Counted from the stretch's first letter, positions 52,805 through 63,866 are shown. The stretch: DNA of 64,000 bases from Bacteroidales bacterium (GCA_021648725.1 JAKISF010000008.1:48014-112013); one strand, 5' to 3'. Translations and numbers: made by a program. The notes: a model not told the origin generated them from the sequence alone.

Positions 52805-54076
52805 ATGATACTACTTCAAACAACACCCGATTTGTCAACTGTTTTAATAATAAGTATTGCAGCGTTTTTAACTATGATAATACTCTTAGTTGCAATTCTT
52901 CTTTTTGCAAAAGCAAAATTACTCCCCGGCGGTAATGTAAAGCTTAATATAAATGATGATGAAGAACATCAATACGAGGTATCAGCCGGAAGTACATTGT
53001 TGAATACCTTACAGAATCAAAAAATATTACTGCCTTCTGCTTGCGGAGGCGGAGGAACATGCGGTATGTGTATTTGTGAAATTCATGAAGGCGGAGGAGA
53101 AATTCTTCCGACTGAAAAACCGTTCTTTACACGTAAAGAAATTAAAGAAAGCAAGCGATTGGCATGTCAAGTTAAAGTAAAAGAAGACATGAAAATTGAA
53201 ATAGAACAAGAGATTCTCGGTATCAAGAAATGGGAATGTGAAGTTGTTTCTAACGAAAATGTTGCCACTTTTATCAAAGAATTTGTTGTTAAACTTCCTG
53301 AAGGCGAAACTTTGGATTTCAAATCAGGCGGTTACATACAAATAGATGTGCCTAAAATTACCGTTGATTTCAAAGATTTTGATATTGAAAAAGAATACCA
53401 TGAAGATTGGGATAAGTTTGATATGTGGGCTTTACAAATGAAAAATCCGGAGGAAACATACAGAGCATATTCAATGGCAAATCATCCTGCCGAAGGGAAT
53501 ATCGTTATGTTGAATATTCGTATTGCAACCCCGCCTTGGGACAGAAGTAAAAATGCTTTTATGAATGTTAACCCGGGAATTTGTTCTTCATACATATTCT
53601 CTCTTAAACCGGGAGATAAAGTTACGGTTTCAGGACCGTACGGAGAGTTCTTCATTAAAGATACCCAAAACGAAATGATGTTTATAGGCGGAGGTGCAGG
53701 AATGGCTCCTATGCGTTCACATATTTTCGATCAATTCCAAACTCAAAAAACTAAACGTAAAGCTACATTTTGGTACGGAGCTCGTTCTTTAAGAGAGGTC
53801 TTCTACCAAGAACATTTTGATAAGATATCAGAAGAAAACGAAAATTTTGATTGGAGTTTAGCTCTTTCAGAACCGATGGAAGAGGATAAATGGACAGGAG
53901 CAACCGGATTTATTCATCAAGTAATATATGATAACTATTTAAAAGATCATGAAGAACCGGAAGAAATTGAATACTATCTATGCGGTCCGCCGATGATGAA
54001 CTCAGCAGTAGAAAAAATGTTATATAATCTCGGTGTCCCGAAAGAAAATATTATGTTTGACGATTTCGGAGCATAA
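52805..54076 (+). CDS. nqrF: Na+-NQR subunit F (NADH-oxidising)
   Basis: 423 residues from the ATG at 52805: one transmembrane helix (about 8-32), a 2Fe-2S ferredoxin domain with CGGGGTCGMCICE and LACQ (about 78-130), an FAD domain with RAYSMANHP, and an NADH domain with FIGGGAGMAPMRSHIFDQ and a YYLCGPPMMN end. It takes electrons from NADH into the complex. A TTG at 52757 would add 16 odd residues before the helix and is rejected. Confidence 0.96.
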   Translation: MILLQTTPDLSTVLIISIAAFLTMIILLVAILLFAKAKLLPGGNVKLNINDDEEHQYEVSAGSTLLNTLQNQKILLPSACGGGGTCGMCICEIHEGGGEILPTEKPFFTRKEIKESKRLACQVKVKEDMKIEIEQEILGIKKWECEVVSNENVATFIKEFVVKLPEGETLDFKSGGYIQIDVPKITVDFKDFDIEKEYHEDWDKFDMWALQMKNPEETYRAYSMANHPAEGNIVMLNIRIATPPWDRSKNAFMNVNPGICSSYIFSLKPGDKVTVSGPYGEFFIKDTQNEMMFIGGGAGMAPMRSHIFDQFQTQKTKRKATFWYGARSLREVFYQEHFDKISEENENFDWSLALSEPMEEDKWTGATGFIHQVIYDNYLKDHEEPEEIEYYLCGPPMMNSAVEKMLYNLGVPKENIMFDDFGA

Positions 54077-54098
54077 CAATATTTTTAATTAAAATAAT

Positions 54099-54133
54099 AA
54101 GCGCATCTTAATAAATATAAGGTGCGTTTTTTA
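54099..54133 (+). terminator. Terminator of the nqr operon
   Basis: A 9-bp stem CGCATCTTA (54102-54110) with TAAGGTGCG (54118-54126), one G-T pair, loop ATAAATA, then TTTTTT. Confidence 0.85.
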
Positions 54134-54170
54134 TTTAAAATCCGATAATGTGTTGAATAATACAATGTTC

Positions 54171-54289
54171 TTTGTAACATTACAGCCCCGTATTTTTATA
54201 CTTGGGCAAACACTTTATCCGATTCTTATTAACAACCAATAATTTAATGAAATTTAAAGGGGAACAATTTTTATTTGTCCCTTTTTTTT
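54171..54289 (+). ncRNA. Possible small RNA gene with its own terminator
   Basis: After the nqr terminator there is a weak promoter (-33 TTTG at 54171-54174; -7-like TATACTTG at 54197-54204, one mismatch). A second hairpin, AAAGGGGAACAA (54256-54267) with TTGTCCCTTT (54275-54284), follows and ends in a T run. No open frame lies between. It could be a roughly 80-nt RNA. The rest of the 293-bp gap before the kinase shows nothing else. Confidence 0.3.
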
Positions 54290-54369
54290 ATTAACAATTA
54301 ACAAAAAAATTCTGTTAGAAATCATTTATTCCATATCTTTATAGTTCACAAAAATTATAGGCATAAAAA

Positions 54370-55008
54370 ATGTATAACAGCAAAGAAAACAGCAGGCATA
54401 TAGCAATTTCGGGGAATATAGGCTCCGGCAAAACAACACTGACAGATTTATTGGCAAAGCATTACAGATGGGATGCACACTTTGAAGATGCTGATAAAAA
54501 TCCGTATTTAAATGATTTTTATGAAGATATGCAAAGATGGTCTTTCAGCTTACAAGTATATTTTTTAAACAGTCGTTTCAACCAAGTTTTAGATATCAGA
54601 AAATCAGGAAATACAGTAATACAAGACAGAACAATTTATGAAGATGCACGTATTTTTGCCCCTAACCTTCACGATATGGGATTAATGCCCACAAGAGATT
54701 TTGAAAACTACCAAAGTTTGTTTAAACTGATGAGTTCTCTCGTTCAACCGCCGGATTTATTAATTTATTTACGAGCAGGTGTTCCGAAATTAGTTAAACA
54801 AATTCAAAGCAGAGGTCGAGATTATGAAAATACAATCAGGCTTGATTATCTTACACGCCTTAATGAAAGGTATGAAGCTTGGATAACGGATTATAATCTC
54901 GGAAAACTTATGATTCTTGATGTAAATGATACAGATTTTGCTAATAACCCTAAAGACCTGAGTAAAGTGATAGATAAAATTGATGCAGAATTATACGGTA
55001 TCTTCTAA
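54370..55008 (+). CDS. Deoxynucleoside kinase (dGK/dAK family)
   Basis: 212 residues: P-loop GNIGSGKTT (about 16-24), the substrate-side FEDADKNPYLNDFYED, QDRTIYEDARIFA (the ERS-like catalytic motif) and LIYLRAGVPKLVKQIQSRGRDYE (LID Arg residues). It phosphorylates salvaged deoxynucleosides; base preference cannot be read. The next gene follows 13 bp downstream. Confidence 0.92.
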   Translation: MYNSKENSRHIAISGNIGSGKTTLTDLLAKHYRWDAHFEDADKNPYLNDFYEDMQRWSFSLQVYFLNSRFNQVLDIRKSGNTVIQDRTIYEDARIFAPNLHDMGLMPTRDFENYQSLFKLMSSLVQPPDLLIYLRAGVPKLVKQIQSRGRDYENTIRLDYLTRLNERYEAWITDYNLGKLMILDVNDTDFANNPKDLSKVIDKIDAELYGIF

Positions 55009-55021
55009 ACATGTACTTTAA

Positions 55022-56017
55022 ATGATTTCAACAAAACTTACAAAACTGTTTAATATTGACATGCCGATAATAATGGCTCCCATGTTTTTAGTTTCAGACA
55101 CAAACATGGTGAAAGCTGCAATTTTGAACAGAATAATAGGAACTTTCCCTACCTTAAACTATCGAGAGTCGGAAAAATTAGAAACTGCTCTTACAGAAAT
55201 TAACACATATATAAACAATACTGAAAACCCCGGAACATACGGAGTAAATTTAATTACTCAAAAATCAAATCCGTATTATAAAAAACATTTGGAAATTTGT
55301 GTAAAAAACAAAGTCCCTTTTTACATAACGTCATTGGGTAATCCTAACGAAGTTATTGAAAAAGCACATAAATACGGTGCAAAAGTATTTTGTGATGTTA
55401 CCAATTTAACACATGCCGAAAAAGTATATAATCTCGGTGCTGACGGAATTATTGCTGTCGGTCAAGGAGCCGGCGGACATGCAGGTCCCGATCCTTTACA
55501 AATTCTCATTCCTGCATTAAAGAAAAAATTCGAAGATTTTCCGATTATTGCAGCAGGAGGAATAAGCACAGGAACCGGTTTACATTCAGTTTTAGTTTTG
55601 GGTGCCGACGGAGCATCAATAGGAACAAAGTTTATTGCATCCGTAGAAGCTCCTGTATCACAGGAGTATAAAGAAGCAATAGTTAATGCAAAATCCGAAG
55701 ATATTGTTATGACAGAACGCCTTTCGGGAACACCGAGTTCAATAATAAATACCCCTTACGCCAAAAAAATAGGATACAAACAGAATTGGTTTGAGAGAGT
55801 GCTGTCAAAAAACCCGAGAACAAAAAAGTATTTTAAAATGCTTATTCAAGTAAAGGGGATGAAAAAACTTGAAAAATCAGTTAAGCCCGGAAACTATAAA
55901 AACCTTTGGATTGCCGGAAAATCAGTTGAATTTATAGATGAAATCCTTCCGATTAACAAAATAATAAATAATTTTAAAACAGAGCTTGAAAAAAGCATAA
56001 AAAACACAATGTTTTAA
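55022..56017 (+). CDS. Nitronate monooxygenase-like FMN oxidoreductase
   Basis: A 331-residue TIM-barrel FMN protein of the NMO/2-nitropropane dioxygenase type: IDMPIIMAPMFLVSDTNMVKA at the N-terminus, GQGAGGHAGPDPLQILIPAL (the GGHxG loop), IAAGGISTGTGLHSVLVLGADGASIGTKF (phosphate-binding, in part). Its substrate may be nitronates or it may be a related enoyl-reductase-type enzyme. No partner genes suggest a pathway. Confidence 0.85.
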   Translation: MISTKLTKLFNIDMPIIMAPMFLVSDTNMVKAAILNRIIGTFPTLNYRESEKLETALTEINTYINNTENPGTYGVNLITQKSNPYYKKHLEICVKNKVPFYITSLGNPNEVIEKAHKYGAKVFCDVTNLTHAEKVYNLGADGIIAVGQGAGGHAGPDPLQILIPALKKKFEDFPIIAAGGISTGTGLHSVLVLGADGASIGTKFIASVEAPVSQEYKEAIVNAKSEDIVMTERLSGTPSSIINTPYAKKIGYKQNWFERVLSKNPRTKKYFKMLIQVKGMKKLEKSVKPGNYKNLWIAGKSVEFIDEILPINKIINNFKTELEKSIKNTMF

Positions 56018-56104
56018 AGTGCTGTTTTTTATGTGTATGTGTTTGTTATTCTGCCCGGCACGGTGTTTTTATAAGTTTATTGACAAAATATTGTTAATAA
56101 TTAT

Positions 56105-56134
56105 TGTTGTTTAATAAAATAGTTCTATTTTTGC
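56105..56134 (+). promoter_or_regulatory. Promoter of rplM-rpsI
   Basis: -33 TTG at 56105-56107, 19 bp spacer, -7 TATTTTTG at 56127-56134. Confidence 0.75.
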
Positions 56135-56185
56135 AGACCAAAATTTCACACAAGTAATTTGTACAAATCAATAAAATAATAACAA

Positions 56186-56641
56186 GTGAATACTTTAAGT
56201 TACAAAACAATTTCAGCCAATAAAGAGACCGTCAATAAAGAATGGTTATTAGTTGATGCTGAAGGAGAAACATTAGGTAGGTTGGCTTCCGTAGTTGCAA
56301 AACTAATCAGAGGCAAATATAAAACAAACTATACACCGCATGTTGATTGTGGTGATAATGTTGTTGTCATTAATGCCGAAAAAATTCAATTAACCGGTAA
56401 AAAGTGGGATGATAAGCAATACTTCAGCCATACAGGTTATCCGGGCGGACAAAGAATTACATCTCCGAGAGCACTATTAGCAAAGAAACCGATTGCTTTA
56501 GTTGAAAAAGCAGTTAAAGGCATGCTTCCTAAAAATAAATTAGGAAGTGCTTTATACAGAAACCTATATGTATATAAAGGTGTCGAGCACAACCAAGAAG
56601 CCCAAAAGCCTAAAAAAATAAACATAAATTCAATTAAATAA
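56186..56641 (+). CDS. rplM: 50S ribosomal protein L13
   Basis: 151 residues starting at GTG (NTLSYKTISANKETVNKEW), with LLVDAEGETLGRLASVVAKLIRGKYK and FSHTGYPGGQRITSPRALL (in part) signatures. Early 50S assembly protein. Followed by rpsI after 3 bp, the universal rplM-rpsI pair. Confidence 0.97.
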   Translation: MNTLSYKTISANKETVNKEWLLVDAEGETLGRLASVVAKLIRGKYKTNYTPHVDCGDNVVVINAEKIQLTGKKWDDKQYFSHTGYPGGQRITSPRALLAKKPIALVEKAVKGMLPKNKLGSALYRNLYVYKGVEHNQEAQKPKKININSIK

Positions 56642-56644
56642 AAT

Positions 56645-57031
56645 ATGGATACAATTAATGCATTAGGAAGAAGAAAGGCCGCAATTGCAAGAATATATGT
56701 TAAAGACGGAAAAGGAAATATTACGGTAAACAAAAGAAGTTTTGAAGATTATTTTACTGTTTCTGAATTTAAGCATCAAATAATGAGACCGCTTACATTG
56801 CTTGAAGCAACTGAAAAATATGATATAAATGTAAATTTGAAAGGCGGAGGAATAAAAGGTCAAGCAGAAGCATTAAGATTAGCAATTTCAAGAGCATTGG
56901 TCAAAATTAACCCCGACGACAAAACTGCTTTGAAAAAAGAAGGGCTGATGAGAAGAGATTCTCGTGTTGTAGAAAGAAAAAAACCGGGACAACCGGGAGC
57001 TCGTAAGAAATTCCAATTCAGTAAACGTTAA
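56645..57031 (+). CDS. rpsI: 30S ribosomal protein S9
   Basis: 128 residues with INALGRRKAAIARIYVKDGKG, the GGGIKGQAEALRLAISRALVK block and the basic C-terminal tail ending KFQFSKR, whose last Lys-Arg reaches the P-site tRNA. Co-transcribed with rplM. Confidence 0.97.
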   Translation: MDTINALGRRKAAIARIYVKDGKGNITVNKRSFEDYFTVSEFKHQIMRPLTLLEATEKYDINVNLKGGGIKGQAEALRLAISRALVKINPDDKTALKKEGLMRRDSRVVERKKPGQPGARKKFQFSKR

Positions 57032-57053
57032 TACAAGATTTGAACTTAATATA

Positions 57054-57115
57054 AATTACTTGAGTTTAGTATCTAAATTATCAAGACCGGCAAAATATGT
57101 CGCTACTTGGTAATT
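57054..57115 (+). promoter_or_regulatory. Candidate structured leader of rpsB
   Basis: Within the 119-bp rpsI-rpsB gap, AATTAC (57054-57059) pairs with GTAATT (57110-57115). Inside, TTGA/TCAA plus TTTAG/CTAAA form a hairpin (57060-57084). Alternatively CAAG (82-85) can pair with CTTG (57106-57109), so two exclusive folds exist. It could mediate S2 autoregulation. Confidence 0.35.
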
Positions 57116-57150
57116 GTTTTATTAAAAGAATGTAAACTTAATTTTAAAAA

Positions 57151-57915
57151 ATGGCAAAAGTAGATTTTAAACAATTACTTGACGCAGGTGTACACTTCGG
57201 TCACCTGAAAAGAAAATGGAATCCTAAAATGGCTCCTTATATTTTTATGGAACAAAACGGAATCCACATCATTGATTTATACAAAACAATGATAAAACTT
57301 GACGAAGCAGCTGCTGCAATGAAGCAAATTGCAAAATCGGGAAGACAAATTTTGTTTGTAGCAACAAAAAAACAAGCAAAAGATATTGTAGAAGAAAAAG
57401 TTAAGGCAACAGGAATGCCTTATATTACTGAGCGTTGGTCAGGAGGTATGTTAACAAACTTCAGAACCGTACGTAAAGCAATAAAAAAGATGAAAACCAT
57501 TGATACAATGGAAAAAGACGGAACTTTTGAAAAAATTTCAAAAAGAGAAAGACTTCAAGTTACAAGAGAAAGAGCAAAACTTGAAAAAAACCTCGGGAGT
57601 ATTGTGGATATGAGAAGAGTTCCTTCTGCAGTTTTTGTAGTTGATGTGAATAAAGAAAATATTGCCGTAGCAGAAGCAAAAAAACTTGGTTTACCTGTTT
57701 TTGCAATGGTTGATACTAACTCTGACCCAAGCATTGACTTTCCTGTTCCTGCAAATGATGATGCTTCAAAATCAATTTCTATAATTGTTGATGTATTAAC
57801 GGAAGCAGTTAAAGAAGGTTTGAATGAGCGTAACGCTGAAAAGAAAGACAGAAAAGAAGACAGCTCTGAAAAAACTGAAAAACCAAGAACAAAAACAAGA
57901 GCAAGAAAAAATTAA
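57151..57915 (+). CDS. rpsB: 30S ribosomal protein S2
   Basis: 254 residues with the S2 signature [20 protein letters not shown] and [20 protein letters not shown], then [21 protein letters not shown] and a Lys/Glu-rich C-terminal tail usual in Bacteroidota. Followed by tsf after 25 bp, the conserved rpsB-tsf pair. Confidence 0.97.
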   Translation: MAKVDFKQLLDAGVHFGHLKRKWNPKMAPYIFMEQNGIHIIDLYKTMIKLDEAAAAMKQIAKSGRQILFVATKKQAKDIVEEKVKATGMPYITERWSGGMLTNFRTVRKAIKKMKTIDTMEKDGTFEKISKRERLQVTRERAKLEKNLGSIVDMRRVPSAVFVVDVNKENIAVAEAKKLGLPVFAMVDTNSDPSIDFPVPANDDASKSISIIVDVLTEAVKEGLNERNAEKKDRKEDSSEKTEKPRTKTRARKN

Positions 57916-57940
57916 TAATATTTAAAAAGAAGATATAAAA

Positions 57941-58762
57941 ATGGCAAAAATAAGTGCATCTGATGTTGCAAAACTTAGAAAAATGACAGGATCAGGGATG
58001 ATGGACTGTAAAAATGCTCTTACAGAGTCAAACGGTGATTTTAATGAAGCTGTTGACATTTTAAGAAAAAAAGGTCAAAAAGTTGCAGGTAAACGTGCTG
58101 ACAGAGATGCTTCTGAAGGAGCTGTTGTTGCAAAAGCATCAACTGACGGAAAAAGAGCAGTTATTATTTCATTAAACTGCGAAACTGATTTCGTAGCTAA
58201 AAATGATGATTTCATAAAATTTGCAAATCAAATACTTGATATTGCAACTGAAAAAAATCCTGAAAATCTTGAAGCATTATTAAAAGAAGATTTCAACGGA
58301 ACAACAATTTCTGAAGAGATAATTAATCAAACAGGTGTTATCGGTGAAAAAGTTGAATTAGCTTATTACGGTAAAATTGAAGGAGAATCTGTTTCTACAT
58401 ATATTCATATGGGAAATAAATTAGCTTCTATTGCAGGATTCAGCAAAGCTGTTGATGAGAATGTAGGTAAAGATGTTGTGATGCAAATTGCGGCAATGAA
58501 CCCTATTGCTCTCGATAAAGATGATGTTTCTCAAGAAGTGATTGATAAAGAAGTTGAAATTGGTAAAGAACTTGCTATTCAAGAAGGTAAACCGGCTGAT
58601 TTAGCTGAGAAAATTTCTCTCGGAAGATTAAATAAATTTTTCCAAGAAAACACTTTATTAAATCAAAAATGGGTTAAAGATAACAAGAAAACAATCAGAG
58701 ATTTCTTAAAAGAAGCTGATGCAGAATTAAAAATTACCGGATTTAAACGATTTGGTGTATAA
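57941..58762 (+). CDS. tsf: Translation elongation factor Ts
   Basis: 273 residues with the N-terminal UBA-like [23 protein letters not shown] (in part), [13 protein letters not shown] and [13 protein letters not shown] motifs and the dimerisation core. It recycles EF-Tu-GDP. A hairpin terminator follows. Confidence 0.97.
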   Translation: MAKISASDVAKLRKMTGSGMMDCKNALTESNGDFNEAVDILRKKGQKVAGKRADRDASEGAVVAKASTDGKRAVIISLNCETDFVAKNDDFIKFANQILDIATEKNPENLEALLKEDFNGTTISEEIINQTGVIGEKVELAYYGKIEGESVSTYIHMGNKLASIAGFSKAVDENVGKDVVMQIAAMNPIALDKDDVSQEVIDKEVEIGKELAIQEGKPADLAEKISLGRLNKFFQENTLLNQKWVKDNKKTIRDFLKEADAELKITGFKRFGV

Positions 58763-58787
58763 TTATTCTGAAAAAATATATATTTTT

Positions 58788-58815
58788 AAAGCCTGCAATT
58801 TGCAGGCTTTTTATT
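58788..58815 (+). terminator. Terminator after tsf
   Basis: A perfect 10-bp stem AAAGCCTGCA (58788-58797) with TGCAGGCTTT (58801-58810), followed by a T-rich tail. Confidence 0.85.
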
Positions 58816-58833
58816 TTAATAAAAACGATACTC

Positions 58834-59442
58834 ATGAAAAAGATATTTTTAGTTTCAACAATTGCTGTACTCTTTTTTACTTCTTGCAATATTCTGCAAA
58901 AGAATTTACCGAAAGAAGACGGCTTATATGCACGAATAACAACAAATAAAGGAGACATTATTTTATTTCTGGAATTCGAGAAAACACCTTTAACCGTTGC
59001 AAATTTTGTAGGATTAGCAGAAGGAACAATTAAAAATGATGCAAAAAAACTCGGAGAACCCTATTACAACGGAATAGTATTTCACAGAGTTATCGACAAT
59101 TTTATGATTCAATGCGGAGACCCGACAGGAACAGGAAGTGGCGGACCCGGGTATAAATTTAAAGATGAGTTTCATCCTGATTTGGTTCACGACAGAGCAG
59201 GAGTCTTGTCAATGGCTAATGCCGGACCGGACACAAACGGAAGCCAATTTTTCATAACGCACAAAGAAACCTCGTGGCTTAATAATAAACATAGTATATT
59301 CGGACATGTAACCGAAGGAATGGATGTTGTTAACAGCATTGTAAAAGGAGATAAAATTATCGAAGTAAAAATTTTAAGAGTAGGCAAGAAAGCCAAAAAA
59401 TTCAATGCTTACGAAACTTTTAATGAACTAAGAAACAAATAA
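58834..59442 (+). CDS. Cyclophilin-type peptidyl-prolyl isomerase lipoprotein
   Basis: 202 residues: a signal peptide with lipobox FFTSC (Cys about 18), then a cyclophilin domain (about 30-185) with [26 protein letters not shown] (in part; catalytic Arg in FHRV), [15 protein letters not shown] and [12 protein letters not shown]. It should fold envelope proteins in the periplasm. It starts 24 bp after the tsf terminator hairpin. Confidence 0.92.
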   Translation: MKKIFLVSTIAVLFFTSCNILQKNLPKEDGLYARITTNKGDIILFLEFEKTPLTVANFVGLAEGTIKNDAKKLGEPYYNGIVFHRVIDNFMIQCGDPTGTGSGGPGYKFKDEFHPDLVHDRAGVLSMANAGPDTNGSQFFITHKETSWLNNKHSIFGHVTEGMDVVNSIVKGDKIIEVKILRVGKKAKKFNAYETFNELRNK

Positions 59443-59443
59443 A

Positions 59444-59475
59444 TTTGTTTCTCTACAATACGAATATTATCTTTG
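59444..59475 (+). promoter_or_regulatory. Promoter of atpDC
   Basis: -33 TTTG at 59444-59447, 20 bp spacer, -7 TATCTTTG at 59468-59475; ATG 26 bp later. Confidence 0.75.
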
Positions 59476-59492
59476 CATGAAATTCAAAATAA

Positions 59493-61013
<1,521 letters not shown>

Positions 61014-61022
61014 ACTTAAGCT

Positions 61023-61262
61023 ATGTTCTTAGAAATAGTTACACCCGAAAAAACTCTTTACAGTAACGATGTAAAGTATGTTAAAGTACCCGGAAGTAAA
61101 GGTCAGTTCGGAGTTTTGAAAAATCATGCCCCCCTTATTTCAACTTTAGAAAAAGGACAAATTAAAATTGTTGAGAATGATGATACAGAGAAGTTCTTTG
61201 AAATAACCGGCGGTGTTGTTGAGGTTTTGAAAAATAATATTATTGTACTGATAAAAATGTAA
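61023..61262 (+). CDS. atpC: F1 ATP synthase subunit epsilon, short form
   Basis: 79 residues: only the N-terminal beta-sandwich of epsilon (FLEIVTPEKTLYSNDVKYVKVPGSKGQFGVLKNHAPLI in part). The C-terminal two-helix domain that inhibits ATPase in E. coli (about 135 residues in total) is absent. Short epsilon subunits are known in Bacteroidota. Follows atpD by 9 bp. Confidence 0.93.
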   Translation: MFLEIVTPEKTLYSNDVKYVKVPGSKGQFGVLKNHAPLISTLEKGQIKIVENDDTEKFFEITGGVVEVLKNNIIVLIKM

Positions 61263-61280
61263 AATTTCTTATCCCGAAAT

Positions 61281-61334
61281 TATATAACAAAAAGCGTTTA
61301 TTTGTATAACAAAAGGTAAACGCTTTTTGTTATA
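61281..61334. terminator. Bidirectional terminator between atpC and obg
   Basis: A perfect 19-bp inverted repeat (61281-61299 with 61316-61334) containing AAAAAGCG/CGCTTTTT, loop 16 nt. It serves both convergent genes and ends 1 bp from the obg stop. Confidence 0.85.
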
Positions 61335-61335
61335 T

Positions 61336-62328
61336 TTAGATGTTAATTGCTCGCCAAAGCATATCTTTAAGTTCAGTTAAACCTTTTTGTGCAACTGACG
61401 AAATAAAAATATAAGGTAAACTGTCAGGCAGTTCAAGTTTCATTTGCTCAATCAATTCATCATCTAACATATCTGATTTTGTAACAGCTAATATTCGTTC
61501 TTTATCCAGAAGTTCGGGATTGTATTTTTGAAGTTCATTTAATAAAATATCGTATTCTTTTTTAATATCATTTGCATCTGCCGGTATCATAAACAACAAA
61601 ACTGAGTTTCTTTCAATATGCCTTAAAAACCTAAGTCCCAAGCCCTTACCTTCTGCTGCCCCTTCAATTATTCCCGGTATATCAGCCATTACAAAAGATT
61701 GGTCGTTTCTGTATTGAACCATTCCTAAATTAGGAGCAAGTGTGGTAAATTCATAGTTTGCAATTTTTGGTTTTGCTGCAGAAATAACAGATAGTAAAGT
61801 TGATTTTCCGGCATTAGGAAATCCGACTAAACCGACATCTGCCAAAACTTTAAGTTCTAAAATAACCCAACCTTCTTCGCCCTCTTCTCCCGGTTGTGCA
61901 TATTGAGGAGATTGATTTGTTGCAGATTTAAAATGTGTATTACCCAAACCACCTCTTCCGGCTTTCATTAATATTTCTTCTTCATCATGTTCCGTTATTT
62001 CAAATAAAAAACTATCTGTTTCGGCATCTTTAACAACAGTTCCGGGCGGAACTTCAATAATAATGTCTTTACCTTCAAGGCCGGTACTGTTACTTCCTGT
62101 ACCTGCATTTCCGCTTTCCGCTTTTATGTGTTTCTGATATTTAAGATGTAATAAAGTAAATTTATTTCTGTTCCCTTTTACTATAATATGTCCTCCTCTC
62201 CCTCCGTCACCGCCGTCGGGTCCGCCTTTTGCGGTTAATCTGTCTCTTCTGAAATGCATTGAGCCTGCTCCGCCTTTTCCGGATTTACAATGTATTTTTA
62301 CGTAATCTATAAAGTTTGCTTCTGCCAT
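61336..62328 (-). CDS. obg: GTPase Obg (CgtA)
   Basis: 330 residues from the ATG at 62328: the glycine-rich Obg domain (about 3-160, [22 protein letters not shown] in part, and RGGHIIVKG), then a GTPase domain with [30 protein letters not shown] and TKSDML. No C-terminal OCT extension, as is common. It functions in 50S assembly and stringent control. An in-frame TTG at 62406 adds 26 hydrophobic residues upstream of the promoter box and is rejected. Confidence 0.96.
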   Translation of the reverse strand: MAEANFIDYVKIHCKSGKGGAGSMHFRRDRLTAKGGPDGGDGGRGGHIIVKGNRNKFTLLHLKYQKHIKAESGNAGTGSNSTGLEGKDIIIEVPPGTVVKDAETDSFLFEITEHDEEEILMKAGRGGLGNTHFKSATNQSPQYAQPGEEGEEGWVILELKVLADVGLVGFPNAGKSTLLSVISAAKPKIANYEFTTLAPNLGMVQYRNDQSFVMADIPGIIEGAAEGKGLGLRFLRHIERNSVLLFMIPADANDIKKEYDILLNELQKYNPELLDKERILAVTKSDMLDDELIEQMKLELPDSLPYIFISSVAQKGLTELKDMLWRAINI

Positions 62329-62380
62329 TAATAAAAGTTGAAGGGGTAAAGAATTATGATAAAGGTAAAAAATGAATACA

Positions 62381-62388
62381 CAAAAGTA
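62381..62388 (-). promoter_or_regulatory. -7 box of obg
   Basis: Minus-strand TACTTTTG, about 52 bp upstream of the obg ATG and just beyond the tpx terminator. Confidence 0.6.
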
Positions 62389-62404
62389 TAAAATTTGTTG
62401 ACAC

Positions 62405-62438
62405 AAAAGAAAACCCTGATTATATATTCAAATCAGGG
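62405..62438 (-). terminator. Terminator of tpx
   Basis: An 8-bp stem CCCTGATT (62414-62421) with AATCAGGG (62431-62438), 9-base loop; on the minus strand followed by TTTTCTTTT. Confidence 0.75.
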
Positions 62439-62461
62439 CTTTCTTTAAAATAGCTATTTTA

Positions 62462-62974
62462 TTAAGTTAATTCTTTTGCAACTTTTAATGCAGCTTCGTA
62501 GTCAGGCTCGGTTGTAACTTCCGAAACATATTCAACATGTTTTACCGTATCATCTTTATCAACAACAATTACACCTCTGGCTAAAAGTCTTAGGGGTTCC
62601 ATTACAAAGCCGTATTTTATTCCGAAATCCAAATCTTTATGGTCAGAAACTGTTACGGCAGCATCAATTCCTTCTGCTCCGCAAAAACGTTTTTGTGCAA
62701 AAGGTAAATCTACAGAAACCGAAATTATTTCTATATCTTTATTCTCGGCAGCTTCTTGATTAAATCTTTTGTTTTGCAATGCACAAACGCCCGTGTCTAA
62801 TGAAGGGAACACTGATATAATTCTTATTTTTCCTTTATAATCAGAAAAATTTACCGGTTTTAAATCATTTCCTACTGTTGTGAAATCGGGAGCTTTATCT
62901 CCTATTTTTATTTCTTGTCCTGAAAGCGGCATAGGATTTCCCGCAAAAGTTATTTTTATATTATTTTGTTTCAT
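62462..62974 (-). CDS. tpx: Thiol peroxidase (Tpx, atypical 2-Cys peroxiredoxin)
   Basis: 170 residues with the peroxidatic Cys in PSLDTGVCALQ (Cys64) and the resolving Cys in RFCGAEGI (Cys98), the Tpx spacing. Other signatures are GDKAPDFTTVGNDL at the N-terminus and LLARGVIVVDKD. It reduces organic peroxides with thioredoxin. Monocistronic. Confidence 0.96.
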   Translation of the reverse strand: MKQNNIKITFAGNPMPLSGQEIKIGDKAPDFTTVGNDLKPVNFSDYKGKIRIISVFPSLDTGVCALQNKRFNQEAAENKDIEIISVSVDLPFAQKRFCGAEGIDAAVTVSDHKDLDFGIKYGFVMEPLRLLARGVIVVDKDDTVKHVEYVSEVTTEPDYEAALKVAKELT

Positions 62975-63053
62975 CTTATTTTATTATTTAGAATGATTAT
63001 AGATAATGCAAATAAACGATAAAAAAACCGTAAAAAATAAAAAAACACAACTT

Positions 63054-63061
63054 ATTTTTGA
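63054..63061 (+). promoter_or_regulatory. -7 box of the patatin gene
   Basis: TATTTTTG, 48 bp before the ATG at 63110. Confidence 0.5.
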
Positions 63062-63109
63062 AATTTACTAAAGCATTCTTATATTTATTTACAATTTAGT
63101 ATTAAACAC

Positions 63110-63865
63110 ATGAAAAAATATAAAACAGGTTTAGTATTGGGAGGAGGCGGAACTCGTGGCTTTGCTCATTTAGGGGTTATAGAAGCATTGAAAGAGGCGG
63201 GAATTGAACCTGATATTATTTCAGGGACAAGTGCAGGAGCTATTGCAGGTTCTTTATATGCCGACGGAAAAACTCCCGGTGAAGCGTTGGAAATAATTAA
63301 AAATAAGAGTTTTTTCAAATATACTCGTTTATTGTTTCCGCGTGAAGGCTTTTTTAGTTTTGCCGGTTTGGAAAAAACACTTCATAAATTTTATTCAGTA
63401 AATAAAATTGAAGATTTGAAATTACCTTTTTATGTTGCGGTAACAAATTTTAATACAGGAAGGGTTGAATATCATAATTCCGGAAGTTTAACGGATTTTG
63501 TTATTGCGTCATCAAGCATTCCCGTTATATTCAAGCCTTTTAAAATACAAAACAGCTCTTATGTTGACGGCGGATTAACAGATAATATTCCTGTTAAACC
63601 GTTAACAGATATTTGTGAAAAGGTAATTGCGGTAAATATTGTTCCTGTTGTTAAAACCGAAAAGTTTAAAGGCATTAAACAGGTTATAGCCAGAACCTTA
63701 GATATTGCTGTTAATTCAGGAAAATATGAAATAAAAAATTCTGTTGATTTATTAATTGCTCCGCCTGCATTAAGGTACTATTCAATTTTCAGCACTAAAA
63801 AGGCCGATGAAATATTTAAAATCGGATATGATTTTGTTAAGAAACTGGATTTAAAAGATTTTTAA
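63110..63865 (+). CDS. Patatin-like phospholipase (NTE/RssA family)
   Basis: 251 residues with the oxyanion GLVLGGGGTRGFAHLGVIEAL block (about 7-27, in part), nucleophile GTSAGAIAGSLYA (Ser about 44) and catalytic Asp in VDGGLTDNIPVKPL. This is the short, single-domain bacterial patatin type, cytoplasmic or membrane-associated, with serine-aspartate lipid hydrolase activity expected. A repeat copy begins 1 bp after its stop. Confidence 0.92.
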   Translation: MKKYKTGLVLGGGGTRGFAHLGVIEALKEAGIEPDIISGTSAGAIAGSLYADGKTPGEALEIIKNKSFFKYTRLLFPREGFFSFAGLEKTLHKFYSVNKIEDLKLPFYVAVTNFNTGRVEYHNSGSLTDFVIASSSIPVIFKPFKIQNSSYVDGGLTDNIPVKPLTDICEKVIAVNIVPVVKTEKFKGIKQVIARTLDIAVNSGKYEIKNSVDLLIAPPALRYYSIFSTKKADEIFKIGYDFVKKLDLKDF

Positions 63866-63866
63866 T

